Shown: positions 45,994 to 54,709 of the stretch, piece by piece
Position numbering within the stretch: position 1 is the stretch's first letter
How the letters are laid out: each line of letters starts with the position of its first letter
Assembly (NCBI GenBank): GCA_903927185.1
Contig: CAIYLW010000084.1
Location: 62,001-126,000, forward strand
Reading direction: 5' to 3'
DNA length: 64,000 nucleotides
From: an uncultured Bacteroidota bacterium
Lineage (GTDB): Bacteria; Bacteroidota; Bacteroidia; Chitinophagales; Chitinophagaceae
Made by a program: the position numbers and the translations under genes
The notes under the pieces: generated by a model
Database searches by the model: none
The model's input: only the letters and a program-made list of their open reading frames with translations
What the model was told of the DNA's origin: nothing

Positions 45994-47082
45994 TTAAATC
46001 GTAAATGGGGCTTTCACTACTTTGGCTTTTACCAATGTATTTCTAATGTCGATATAAATTTCCGAATCAACAGCAGCATGATTTGAAGCTACATAGCCAA
46101 GACCAATGGCTTTATTTAATGAAGGTGCTTGAGTGCCACTAGTGACTGTTCCGATTGGATTTCCTGCAGCATCTTTTATAATATAATCGTGACGAGGAAT
46201 GCCACGTTCCAGCATTTCAAATCCAACTAATTTTTTACTTACCCCAATCGCTTTTTGATTTTCTAGGAAGGCTCTATTTGTAAAGTCTTTTGTGAATTTA
46301 GTAATCCATCCTAGCCCTGCTTCTAGAGGGGAAGTTGTATCGTTAATATCATTACCATATAAACAGTAACCCATTTCTAATCGTAAGGTATCTCTTGCTC
46401 CCAAACCTATTGGCTTCATACCTGATGCTGCACCAGCTTCAAAAATGGCATTCCAAATTTTATCTGCAGCACCATTTGCATCTTCAAAATAAATTTCAAC
46501 ACCACCAGATCCTGTATAGCCAGTAGCACTAATTAAAACATTATCGATACCTGCAAACTTTCCTTTTACGAAAGTGTAGTATTTCAAATTCATTATATCT
46601 ACATCTACCAATGTCTGCAAAATTTTACATGCATTTGGTCCTTGTATAGCAAGTAGGCAAGTTTTATCGCTGATATTTTCCATATCCACATTTTTAGAAT
46701 TGAAACCGCTAATCCAATTCCAATCCTTTTCAATATTAGAGGCATTAACCACTAACATATAAACTTTGTCTTTCTCTATGCAATAAACGATTAAGTCATC
46801 TACTATTCCGCCAACATTATTTGGGAGGCAACTATATTGGGCCTGTCCGTCAGATATTTTAGAGGCATCATTGGAAGTAACACGTTGAATTAGATCCAAT
46901 GCATGCTCACCTTTTAATATGAATTCACCCATATGGCTCACATCAAATACCCCTGCATTTTTGCGTACTGCTGCGTGTTCATCATTAATACCACTATAAC
47001 TGATAGGCATATTATATCCAGCAAACTCGGCCATTTTAGCACCTAATGCAATATGTTTTTGTGTAAAAGCAGTGTTTTTCAT
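45994..47082 (-). CDS. gcvT: Aminomethyltransferase (glycine cleavage T protein)
   Basis: A 362-residue GcvT of full length. The N-terminus [20 protein letters not shown] leads to [19 protein letters not shown], typical of the folate-binding T protein. Folate/aminomethyl site motifs [11 protein letters not shown] and [18 protein letters not shown] are present. It transfers the methylene group of the H-protein-bound aminomethyl to tetrahydrofolate and releases ammonia. The resulting methylene-THF links to the methyl-THF used by MetH. It is monocistronic on its strand. Confidence 0.97.
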   Translation of the reverse strand: MKNTAFTQKHIALGAKMAEFAGYNMPISYSGINDEHAAVRKNAGVFDVSHMGEFILKGEHALDLIQRVTSNDASKISDGQAQYSCLPNNVGGIVDDLIVYCIEKDKVYMLVVNASNIEKDWNWISGFNSKNVDMENISDKTCLLAIQGPNACKILQTLVDVDIMNLKYYTFVKGKFAGIDNVLISATGYTGSGGVEIYFEDANGAADKIWNAIFEAGAASGMKPIGLGARDTLRLEMGYCLYGNDINDTTSPLEAGLGWITKFTKDFTNRAFLENQKAIGVSKKLVGFEMLERGIPRHDYIIKDAAGNPIGTVTSGTQAPSLNKAIGLGYVASNHAAVDSEIYIDIRNTLVKAKVVKAPFTI

Positions 47083-47158
47083 GTTTTATGTAAGAATTGG
47101 TGAGCCGACTATTTATTAATGTATGCAAAAATAAGTGATGCATCGTGCAAGTTAAAAT

Positions 47159-47186
47159 AAAAAAGCAGGTCCCAAAGGAACCTGCT
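47159..47186 (-). terminator. Intrinsic terminator downstream of the 47.2-kb small gene
   Basis: A 7-bp stem (47164-47170 with 47180-47186) is followed on the minus strand by six T residues. It ends the PspC/small membrane protein transcript. Confidence 0.75.
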
Positions 47187-47207
47187 CTAATGTATAACTG
47201 AAATAAG

Positions 47208-47597
47208 CTAATAATTGTCTGTCAATCGAAGTTTTATACCTTCTGTAAGTTCTCTAATTCTTTCAATGGAAGCGCTATCATTATCATTTTTATTGACTTT
47301 GATAAATAATTTACCTGGTCTAGTTTTAATATAGAGTTTTGTATGATCTTCCAGTTCAATATCTCCTTCCATCAGAGAATGACGGAATTGTTTGGTTTTA
47401 CTGAGTTGTGCATCTATATAACTAAGTACTCTTCTCGATTTCGCTTTACCAAATGAAGCTTCTACTTGGTATTCTTCAATGTTATCATTTACATTAATAG
47501 AAATATTAGTGTTCGATACAATTTTATACGCCACATACGCTCCAAATCCGATAAAGAACATTACACCTATCAATAGTATCAGAATAATTTTTCGCAT
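47208..47597 (-). CDS. Small membrane-anchored protein of unknown function
   Basis: A 129-residue protein with one N-terminal transmembrane helix (ILILLIGVMFFIGFGAYVAY) followed by an extracytoplasmic polar domain (about 30-129) rich in Lys, Ser and Glu, with no cysteine motif. I do not recognise a family. It follows the PspC gene on the same strand by 84 bases, with a weak hairpin (47626-47657) between them, so it is probably part of the PadR-PspC operon. Confidence 0.65.
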   Translation of the reverse strand: MRKIILILLIGVMFFIGFGAYVAYKIVSNTNISINVNDNIEEYQVEASFGKAKSRRVLSYIDAQLSKTKQFRHSLMEGDIELEDHTKLYIKTRPGKLFIKVNKNDNDSASIERIRELTEGIKLRLTDNY

Positions 47598-47681
47598 AAA
47601 GTTGATTTTACAATTTGAGTAAGGGAGAACCTCCTGCTGAGATCAGAAAGAGGTTCTTTTATTTCCCAACTTCAACCGAGT

Positions 47682-49883
47682 TTATAATATCATTTGCATT
47701 AATAACATATGAGAATCAAGAATATCTTCCAATTGAGTATTTGTTTCTGCAGCTACTGGTGCATTTACAGCAGTAGCTTTCTTATAATGGTACTGTGTAC
47801 TATCAATTGGTTTTTCTAGTTCTTTTTTTAAGTCCTCTACTTCTTTTTGTTTTTTCTCGAATTCCTTTTTCAGGTCTTCTTTGCTTTTCTTATAATTATC
47901 TAATGCCTCCTGGTTTTCTTTGTTTTCATCGTTCTGTGATTCATCCACTACTTTTACTTTTTTATCTGAACGTTCTAATCCACCAGCAGTCATTTTATAT
48001 TCCACATCAGAATCCCAGCCATAATTATCATTCCAGTCTTCATCAGAATCCCAGTCGTTGCGACCATTGTTTACATCGAAGTGATTGAGTCTACGTTGAA
48101 CTGTACGATCTATTAATATTCTTTTACCTATAGGAATATAGATTGTAACAACAACACCTTGATTGCGGAATTTAGTTCCCCGTTGAAGAGAGAATCCACG
48201 ATCTAACCAAACGGTACTGTCTTGCTGACTAATTCCGTAATTCATTTCTTTTATATTACGAAGTGCAGAAGATTCATCACTGCCATTGCTATATTTAGTA
48301 GCATCCATATGGAAGCTTGAGTCGTTGCTTTTTACTAAGTGAATACGAACATTATTCAAGAATAAACTATCGTCGGTCATACTCAACAAGCCATCCATTT
48401 TAAACCATCTGCCATAGACTTTTACTTTACTATCAGGAACTTTGATGATCAATTTTCCGGAAGCTGGTTGTATGATGGTAAGTGGCTGCTTATCTCTTGC
48501 TCTTGCATCAAAATTTTCTGCAATCATGAAAGCTAGAACGCTAGCAGATATTAAGCCTAATACCCACATTCCTGCGAAAGTGAACCCTACTGATTTATTC
48601 CCTGATTTTACACCCATGATTCTGCGGATTAGCCAAGTAGTAAATCCTATTACAGGTACTCCCAGGAATAATAAGAGGGTAGACCAAGCCAGGAAGTTTT
48701 GCCAGAATCCTTCTAGGAAGAAATTTTTTAAAGGGAATACTCCGATGCCAGCAACTAAGAATGCAAGAAGTGCAACTAATAGCGCAAATGCAATGATACC
48801 AGCTATGAATAAGAAGAATGCTTTGAAAATAAATCCGAATATTTTAAATACACCACCACCGGTTTTTCTTGCAGCATAGTTTACTTCAGAAGTGAATTGC
48901 TTTCCTTTTTCATTTACAGTACTTGTAAACTCTTTACCCCATTCATGTGCTTTTTCATTTACTTCTCCACCCCATTTTTCAGCGCGGCTTTTAAATCCTT
49001 CCAAGTCTTCTTGAATAGTATTTTTAATGGTGTTCAAGTCTACTTTTTCACCACGCATTTCTAATTTTTCAGAAGCTGATTTTGCTTCTGGAATAACAGC
49101 CCATAAGATGGCATATACCACAAATAGTGTTCCTCCGAATGATCCAAAAACTACTCCTGGAAAAGGATCTCCGTCCCACCAGAATGAATGGCGAAATATG
49201 GAAGAAGCAATTCCTGAAACAAGAGGTAGTGCAAAAATTAATCGAGGAATCCAAATGGCAATATCAAAGTAGGCAGAGATACCACTAGCTACACCAGCAA
49301 TTACTTTTTCATCAGGATTTCTATATAAGCGTTTGCTTGAAATATTTGTTACCAAAGGCTTTGAAGGAAGTATAATCCAAAGCAGAATATATAAAAATAT
49401 ACCAGTACCAGCGCCAAATACCATCAATGCAAATACTAAACGAACAATTGTAGGATCTACTCTTAAGTAGTTAGCAATTCCACTACAAACACCACCCAAT
49501 AATTTGTCGGTATCGTTTCTGTAAAGTCTACCTCTTGGGTCATTTGCAAAAGCGTTATATCCACTATTGTATTGTTGTTTGTTGCCTTCACCACCTAATT
49601 GTGATTTTACATTTGCCTCCTCGCCTTCAAAATCTTCCGGGCGGCCCATACTAGCTATAATTTTATTCACAGTTTCGTCTGTGATGCAGGTGTCGCCCTT
49701 TTTCAAACTCTCACCAAATAGTTCGGCGATGCGCCCTTCAATATCATTGATGATTTCGTCGCGACCTTCCTCATTGGCAAAGAATCTTCTCAAACTTTCC
49801 ACATACTGTTTTAGTATGTCATAGGCAGTTTCTTCAATAGGTATTACCCTGCCTTGGAAGTTTATATTAATTACCTTTTTCAT
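47682..49883 (-). CDS. Multidomain PspC protein with C-terminal beta domain (envelope stress)
   Basis: A 733-residue membrane protein. An N-terminal helical region (about 1-90, EETAYDILKQYVESLRRFF) precedes a first PspC domain (KLLGGVCSGIANYLRVDPTI, then a membrane helix ending LLWIILPS) and a second, diverged one (KVIAGVASGISAYFDIAIW). About four more transmembrane helices follow at about 350-470. The extracytoplasmic part (about 470-600, SGKLIIKVPDSKVKVYGRWF ... VVVTIYIPIGKRI) resembles the toastrack-type beta domain found with PspC. A coiled-coil lysine/glutamate tail follows (about 650-700). It is likely an envelope stress sensor controlled by the PadR regulator encoded upstream. Confidence 0.85.
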   Translation of the reverse strand: MKKVININFQGRVIPIEETAYDILKQYVESLRRFFANEEGRDEIINDIEGRIAELFGESLKKGDTCITDETVNKIIASMGRPEDFEGEEANVKSQLGGEGNKQQYNSGYNAFANDPRGRLYRNDTDKLLGGVCSGIANYLRVDPTIVRLVFALMVFGAGTGIFLYILLWIILPSKPLVTNISSKRLYRNPDEKVIAGVASGISAYFDIAIWIPRLIFALPLVSGIASSIFRHSFWWDGDPFPGVVFGSFGGTLFVVYAILWAVIPEAKSASEKLEMRGEKVDLNTIKNTIQEDLEGFKSRAEKWGGEVNEKAHEWGKEFTSTVNEKGKQFTSEVNYAARKTGGGVFKIFGFIFKAFFLFIAGIIAFALLVALLAFLVAGIGVFPLKNFFLEGFWQNFLAWSTLLLFLGVPVIGFTTWLIRRIMGVKSGNKSVGFTFAGMWVLGLISASVLAFMIAENFDARARDKQPLTIIQPASGKLIIKVPDSKVKVYGRWFKMDGLLSMTDDSLFLNNVRIHLVKSNDSSFHMDATKYSNGSDESSALRNIKEMNYGISQQDSTVWLDRGFSLQRGTKFRNQGVVVTIYIPIGKRILIDRTVQRRLNHFDVNNGRNDWDSDEDWNDNYGWDSDVEYKMTAGGLERSDKKVKVVDESQNDENKENQEALDNYKKSKEDLKKEFEKKQKEVEDLKKELEKPIDSTQYHYKKATAVNAPVAAETNTQLEDILDSHMLLMQMIL

Positions 49884-49900
49884 GTCAGTTTTTTTTGTGG

Positions 49901-50269
49901 TTAAGGTTGGGGTTGGTTTTCTTCGGTAGATGGTTGTTCTGCTGAAGGCTGTGTTAAAGTATGCACTGCATCTGCCAGCTCTTTCCAGGTTCTTTCCAGT
50001 TCCCCGTAGAACTCAAGACCAAGGTCGGTCATGACAAAATACTTTCGTGGCGGTCCACTGTTACTTTCTACCCAACGGTAAGTAAGTAGTCCTGCATTTT
50101 TTAATCTGGTAAGCAAAGGATAGAGTGTGCCTTCCAAAATATGTAGGTTGGCTGCTTTCATCCGATCTACTAGGTCACTGGGATACACTTCCCCTTGACG
50201 GATAATGGATAAAATGCAAAACTCCAATACGCCCTTTCGCATCTGACTCTGTGTGTTCTGAATGTCCAT
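49901..50269 (-). CDS. PadR-family transcriptional regulator
   Basis: 122 residues from the Met at 50269 (MDIQNTQSQMRKGVLEF); the frame is open to 50332 but the added residues are not family-like. The winged helix shows ILSIIRQGEVYPSDLVDRM, HILEGTLYPLLTRLKNAGLL and the wing GPPRKYFVMTDLG. PadR proteins are repressors, often of membrane-stress or efflux genes, and usually control their own operon. Its gene lies 17 bases before the PspC gene on the same strand. A dyad over the presumed operon promoter (50640-50666) is a plausible operator. Confidence 0.9.
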   Translation of the reverse strand: MDIQNTQSQMRKGVLEFCILSIIRQGEVYPSDLVDRMKAANLHILEGTLYPLLTRLKNAGLLTYRWVESNSGPPRKYFVMTDLGLEFYGELERTWKELADAVHTLTQPSAEQPSTEENQPQP

Positions 50270-50377
50270 AGCCGGAGTTTTATGGTTGCCCTTGAATTCT
50301 GTGGGGGAAACCTTGTGATGAATACTAATCAAATTCGTTCAATTGGGTCTTCAACATATAGTTTTAGCCCTGTGCTA

Positions 50378-50566
50378 TTAAATAAAATTTCTTCTGCCAG
50401 TTCTTGTGCGCATATTGCGTTGGATGTTCCAAAGTTCTGCACTACTCAAAGATTTGTGGTTTGTTGTTGTCATGTTACTAGCAACTGTTTCTTTGGTTTC
50501 TTGATACATTGAATCAATAACTGTTTTTTCAATGTTTGCTGCGGTGTTTTTGTTTTGGGTTTTCAT
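50378..50566 (-). CDS. Small hypothetical protein upstream of padR
   Basis: A 62-residue soluble, charged protein starting at an ATG with an A-rich upstream region. It has no membrane segment; the C-terminal AELWNIQRNMRTRTGRRNFI is basic. It lies first in the padR-pspC transcript behind the candidate promoter. I do not recognise a domain. Coding is plausible from position and amino-acid composition but not certain. Confidence 0.5.
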   Translation of the reverse strand: MKTQNKNTAANIEKTVIDSMYQETKETVASNMTTTNHKSLSSAELWNIQRNMRTRTGRRNFI

Positions 50567-50876
50567 GACCTTTATTTTAATTTTTTGATTTTGTCTTTTG
50601 ACTTATTCTCTCATTGACAACACAAAGGTGCATCATTATTTGGTACTATGCAACACATAGTACCAAGTTTTTTCAGGTAATCGGCAAGAGGAAGTAATGG
50701 GCATGAAACAAGTATTTGAAAATCAAATACTTAGTAATTTTTATCAATTTTCAAAAATGATGAATGGAATTATTTTGTGATAAGTGGAGACTAAAAAGTT
50801 ACAAGATAGAGAAAAGTGAAGAGTAAAGAGTGAGGAGTAAGGAAACCTTTTTTTAACTCTAATATTTATTAAAAAT
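50567..50876. other. Regulatory intergenic region between padR operon and yvlD-like gene
   Basis: About 310 bases without a convincing gene. It holds the candidate PadR operator/promoter (50623-50666) and an AT-rich stretch. There is also a purine-rich run near 50808-50845 made of diverged GAGTAAAG-like units (AAGTGAAGAGTAAAGAGTGA). No further structure is seen. Confidence 0.6.
50623..50666 (-). promoter_or_regulatory. Promoter with overlapping dyad, candidate PadR operator
   Basis: On the minus strand TTG (50653-50651) is followed after 20 bases by CACCTTTG (50630-50623), close to TAnnTTTG. The -33 element sits inside an 11-bp perfect inverted repeat (50640-50650 with 50656-50666, five-base spacer, TACTATG/CATAGTA core). 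A repressor binding the dyad would block the promoter of the small gene, padR and pspC. Confidence 0.5.
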
Positions 50877-51236
50877 CTATACTTTTTGATTCTTATCAGT
50901 ACCAATTAAACTTTCCAATAAATAAGTTGCTATAGATACTACAAAACTAAACAACAGTGCATACACCCATCCATCTACTCTAAAACCTGGTACAATATCA
51001 GAAGCCCATTTTACAATTAGAATATTGATTACTAAAAGAAATAATCCTAAAGTGAAAACGGTAATGGGTATAGTGATGATTACTAGTATCGGCTTTATAA
51101 AACTATTCAAGATCCCTAAAACAGCAGCTACCAATACAGCTGTCATTGAATCCTTCACATGAACTCCATCTAAAACATAGGCTGCAACTAGCACTGCAAC
51201 TGCAGTTATCAAGGTTTTTGCAATGAATTTGATCAT
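50877..51236 (-). CDS. YvlD-like membrane protein (phage holin 4_2 family)
   Basis: A 119-residue protein with about four transmembrane helices; the family pattern LNSFIKPILVIITIPITVFT is near residues 43-62. The family name phage holin is historical; chromosomal members such as B. subtilis YvlD occur with PspC-type proteins (YvlC). Its position next to the PadR-PspC locus fits that association. It probably acts at the inner membrane under envelope stress; mechanism unknown. Confidence 0.85.
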   Translation of the reverse strand: MIKFIAKTLITAVAVLVAAYVLDGVHVKDSMTAVLVAAVLGILNSFIKPILVIITIPITVFTLGLFLLVINILIVKWASDIVPGFRVDGWVYALLFSFVVSIATYLLESLIGTDKNQKV

Positions 51237-51289
51237 GATTTTTAATTTGATGAAAGTTAAGAATATTTTTACTTAGACTTCTACAAACT

Positions 51290-51320
51290 AAAAAGCCTCC
51301 CGATAACAATGGAAGGCTTT
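51290..51320 (-). terminator. Terminator of ppdK
   Basis: On the minus strand an imperfect stem (about 51320-51311 with 51300-51292, one bulge) is followed by TTTTTAG. Confidence 0.7.
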
Positions 51321-51335
51321 GAAAAGGAGGAGTAT

Positions 51336-54089
51336 TTATTTTCTAGGAAAGCATACTGCTGCCTGTGCTGCTGCTAATCTTGCGATTGGCACACGGAAAG
51401 GAGAACAGCTTACATAGTTCATGCCTATTTGATGACAGAATTTAACGCTCTCAGCATCACCACCATGTTCGCCACAAATACCTACTTTTAAATTTGGTTT
51501 TGTTTTACGTCCACGTTCAGTACCGAACTTGATTAACTCACCTACACCTTCTTGATCGATTGTTTGGAATGGATCATCATCTAAGATTTTTTGATCTAGA
51601 TAATTTGGTAAGAATCCTCCAATATCATCACGACTAAATCCAAAACTCATCTGTGTTAAATCGTTGGTTCCAAAGCTAAAGAAGTCAGCTTCAGTGGCCA
51701 TTTTTTCTGCTTTCAATGCAGCCCTTGGAATTTCAATCATCGTTCCAAAGAGGTAAGGAATTTTTTTCAGTTTGGTTTTTATTAATACTTCCTTATACAC
51801 TCTATCAACAATTGCTTTTTGATGTGTTAATTCATTAACTGTACAAGTAACTGGTATCATAATCTCAGGGAATGGCTTCTTTCCTGCGATTAATAATTCG
51901 GCAGTTGCTTCGAAGATGGATCTGATTTGCATTTCAGTAATCTCTGGATATGAGATTCCTAAACGAACTCCTCGGTGACCAAGCATTGGGTTATTCTCAT
52001 GTAATGCAAGAACTCTTCTTTTCAACAAACTCATACTGATACCTAGTTCTTTACTTAACTGTTGCAGTTTAGCAGCATCATGAGGCACAAACTCATGCAA
52101 TGGTGGATCTAACAAACGAATAGTTACAGGGAATCCATTCATAGTATTCAGCGTAGCTTTCATATCTTTCTTTACAAACTTTGCTAAATCGTTCAAGGCA
52201 ATTCTTCTTTCTTTCTCTGTTTTGCTCACAATCATTTTACGTAATAAGAACAAAGGTTCATCACTTCCTTCTCCATAGAACATATGCTCTGTGCGGAATA
52301 AACCAATTCCTTCTGCTCCAAATTTCAAACCTTGTGCTGCATCTCCTGGAGTTTCTGCATTAGTTCTTACGCCCATTGTTTTAATCTTGTCGACCAATTT
52401 CATGAGATTTTTATAGGCTAAGTTTTTATCTAAATCGATATCAACTAATGCCATACTTCCATGATATACTAATCCTTTAGTTCCGTCTAGGCTAATACAG
52501 TCACCTTCCTTAATAAAAGTGCCATCATTTGCTTTGAAAGATTTTGTTTCGCTATGAATTTCAATATCAGTACAACCAACGATACAGCATTTACCCCAAC
52601 CGCGAGCAACGAGTGCAGCGTGTGAAGTCATACCACCTTTGGTTGTTAAGATGGCTTGCGATTTGTGCATACCATCTACATCTTCTGGAGATGTTTCTTC
52701 TCGAACAAGAATTACTTTCTCGCCACGACTTGCCCATTCTACAGCATCATTTGAAGTAAATACAACTCTACCTTTAGCTCCGCCTGGACCTGCTGGTAAA
52801 CCTTTAGCAATTGCTTTGGTTGCTGCTTGTACTTTTGGATCTAACATCGGTAATAATAATTCAACCAATTGATTCGGACCAACCCGCATGATAGCAGTTT
52901 TTGCATCGATCAATTTTTCAGTAAACATGTCGCTTGCAATTTTCACAGCAGCCACACCATTTCTCTTACCTATACGACATTGCAACATATAGAGTTTACC
53001 TTTTTCAATGGTGAACTCGATGTCTTGCATATCCTTATAATGCCTTTCCAATTTGTTTTGAATTGCAAATAGTTCTTTGTAAACAGCAGGCATTGTTTTT
53101 TCTAAAGTAGGCAAGTGCTTACTCTGATCGTTTTTAGAATATTCATTTACAGGCGCTGGTGTTCTAATACCTGCAACCACGTCTTCACCTTGTGCATTTA
53201 AAAGATACTCGCCATAGAACATGTTTTCGCCATTGCCTGGGTTACGTGTAAATGCAACACCTGTTGCACTGGTATCGCCCATATTACCAAATACCATTGA
53301 TTGAACGTTTACGGCAGTTCCCCATTCGTCAGGAATTTTTTCGATTCTTCTGTATTCCACTGCACGTTTCCCGCTCCAGCTGCTAAATACCGCACCCACA
53401 CTTCCCCATAATTGCTCCCAGGGATCTTCTGGGAAAGGTTTGCCCAATACTTTTTTTACAGTGTCTTTAAAGTCTTTTACCAAGTCTTTTAATTGATCAA
53501 CAGTTAAATCAGTATCTAATTTGTAACCATTTTTATGTTTAACTTTTTCCAATTTTTCATCCAATTGTTTGCGGATGCCTTTACCTGCTTTTACTTCTAT
53601 TCCACCCGCTTTTTCCATAACAACATCTGCATACATCATAATCAATCTGCGGTAAGCATCATAAGCAAATCTTGCATCTCCAGATTGTTTTATTAATCCT
53701 GCAATTGTTTTTTCGTTCAAACCAATATCCAATACAGTTTCCATCATCCCGGGCATTGATTTTCTAGCCCCAGAGCGAACAGAAACCAAGAGTGGGTTAT
53801 TTACATCACCGAATTTTTTTCCTATTTCTTTTTCAACTGAAACCAAGGCTTTTTTTACTTGTTCTTGTAATACAGGAGGGTATTTCTTTTTGTTTGTATA
53901 GTAATACGTACAAACATCTGTGGTAATGGTAAAACCAGGAGGAACTGGCAATTTTAATTTTGGGTGCCCCGCCATCTCAGCCAGGTTTGCACCTTTCCCA
54001 CCCAGTAAATTTTTCATGGACTCATTTCCATCAGCCTTTCCACCGCCAAATGCATAAACGTATTTGGTGGCCTTTTTAACTTGTGCCAT
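51336..54089 (-). CDS. ppdK: Pyruvate phosphate dikinase
   Basis: A 917-residue PPDK. The N-terminal ATP-grasp domain opens with YVYAFGGGKADGNESMKNLLGGKGANL and includes SVRSGARKSMPGMMETVLDIG (positions about 9-35 and 104-124). The central swivelling domain carries the catalytic histidine in GGMTSHAALVARG (His490). The C-terminal TIM barrel binds pyruvate/PEP, with LFRTEHMFYG and KVGICGEHGGD. It interconverts pyruvate + ATP + Pi and PEP + AMP + PPi, allowing gluconeogenesis or PPi-dependent glycolysis. The gene is monocistronic with its own terminator. Confidence 0.97.
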   Translation of the reverse strand: MAQVKKATKYVYAFGGGKADGNESMKNLLGGKGANLAEMAGHPKLKLPVPPGFTITTDVCTYYYTNKKKYPPVLQEQVKKALVSVEKEIGKKFGDVNNPLLVSVRSGARKSMPGMMETVLDIGLNEKTIAGLIKQSGDARFAYDAYRRLIMMYADVVMEKAGGIEVKAGKGIRKQLDEKLEKVKHKNGYKLDTDLTVDQLKDLVKDFKDTVKKVLGKPFPEDPWEQLWGSVGAVFSSWSGKRAVEYRRIEKIPDEWGTAVNVQSMVFGNMGDTSATGVAFTRNPGNGENMFYGEYLLNAQGEDVVAGIRTPAPVNEYSKNDQSKHLPTLEKTMPAVYKELFAIQNKLERHYKDMQDIEFTIEKGKLYMLQCRIGKRNGVAAVKIASDMFTEKLIDAKTAIMRVGPNQLVELLLPMLDPKVQAATKAIAKGLPAGPGGAKGRVVFTSNDAVEWASRGEKVILVREETSPEDVDGMHKSQAILTTKGGMTSHAALVARGWGKCCIVGCTDIEIHSETKSFKANDGTFIKEGDCISLDGTKGLVYHGSMALVDIDLDKNLAYKNLMKLVDKIKTMGVRTNAETPGDAAQGLKFGAEGIGLFRTEHMFYGEGSDEPLFLLRKMIVSKTEKERRIALNDLAKFVKKDMKATLNTMNGFPVTIRLLDPPLHEFVPHDAAKLQQLSKELGISMSLLKRRVLALHENNPMLGHRGVRLGISYPEITEMQIRSIFEATAELLIAGKKPFPEIMIPVTCTVNELTHQKAIVDRVYKEVLIKTKLKKIPYLFGTMIEIPRAALKAEKMATEADFFSFGTNDLTQMSFGFSRDDIGGFLPNYLDQKILDDDPFQTIDQEGVGELIKFGTERGRKTKPNLKVGICGEHGGDAESVKFCHQIGMNYVSCSPFRVPIARLAAAQAAVCFPRK

Positions 54090-54105
54090 AATATTTATTT
54101 AGTTT

Positions 54106-54138
54106 AAAAAAAAATAGTAAACCTAAATTGGTTTACTA
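54106..54138 (-). terminator. Terminator of the 54.1-kb unknown gene
   Basis: A 9-bp perfect stem (54115-54123 with 54130-54138) with a 6-base loop is followed on the minus strand by nine T residues. The stop codon (TAG) lies in the stem. Confidence 0.85.
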
Positions 54139-54570
54139 GTTATAGAATTGTTGCGTTAAAGCGTTAGAGATTACTTTGTATTCGAGGTCTTTTCTCATAA
54201 TCTGATAGCGGTTGTTAATTGCCCTCACATTTGGATTAGATAAGTGCTTCTCATTATAGGGTTGAAGCATGTCTTTTTCTTCTACTACTTGTCCATTTGT
54301 ATCAGTAGTTCTAGAAAATACCCGATAGTTAAAATGCCAGGGATTAAAACCCTCTTCATTGGAACTTTCGCCATAAGAATCATTGAAACCTTCAAAAATT
54401 AGTTCGCAAGTACTGCCTTCATATGCGAGAAGGTGGCTTGTTAAGTCGATCGTTACATCCATTGAAGGGTCGCCATGTATAATTCCGCTATCCCAGATGG
54501 TTTTTCCGTTAAGAAAAATGTGTAGTCTATTGTCTACTGCTTTTACATTAATAAGATATTCCGTCTTCAT
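54136..54570 (-). CDS. Protein of unknown function (beta-rich)
   Basis: 144 residues from the Met at 54570 (MKTEYLINVKAVDNRLHIFL); the open frame goes back to 54591. It contains IFLNGKTIWDSGIIHGDPSM and ELIFEGFNDSYGESSNEEGF, giving a jelly-roll-like impression with no cysteines or membrane segment. I do not recognise a family. It lies upstream of ppdK on the same strand but is separated from it by a strong terminator. Confidence 0.65.
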   Translation of the reverse strand: MKTEYLINVKAVDNRLHIFLNGKTIWDSGIIHGDPSMDVTIDLTSHLLAYEGSTCELIFEGFNDSYGESSNEEGFNPWHFNYRVFSRTTDTNGQVVEEKDMLQPYNEKHLSNPNVRAINNRYQIMRKDLEYKVISNALTQQFYN

Positions 54571-54709
54571 GTTGCTTGGTTTAATTATCATCTAATTATT
54601 TGCAGACATAAAGTTAAAATCACTGACACCATTACCACATGACGTTTGTCATATAGTTACATGATATAATACCATTAAATAAAATGTAAAACAGCCTTAC
54701 TGTTAGTTT

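Noticed and set aside
47626..47657. Hairpin between pspC and the small membrane protein as a terminator
   Set aside because: An 8-bp stem with no U tract in the direction of transcription; too weak for a call.
48442..48879. 145-codon plus-strand frame inside the PspC gene
   Set aside because: Antisense shadow of a conserved gene, with unnatural composition.
50808..50845. Purine-rich GAGTAAAG-like direct repeats as a CRISPR or tandem array
   Set aside because: Units are short, diverged and without regular spacers; this is low-complexity intergenic sequence.
50877..51236. Phage holin, suggesting a prophage
   Set aside because: The family contains chromosomal YvlD-like membrane proteins; no other phage gene is nearby.
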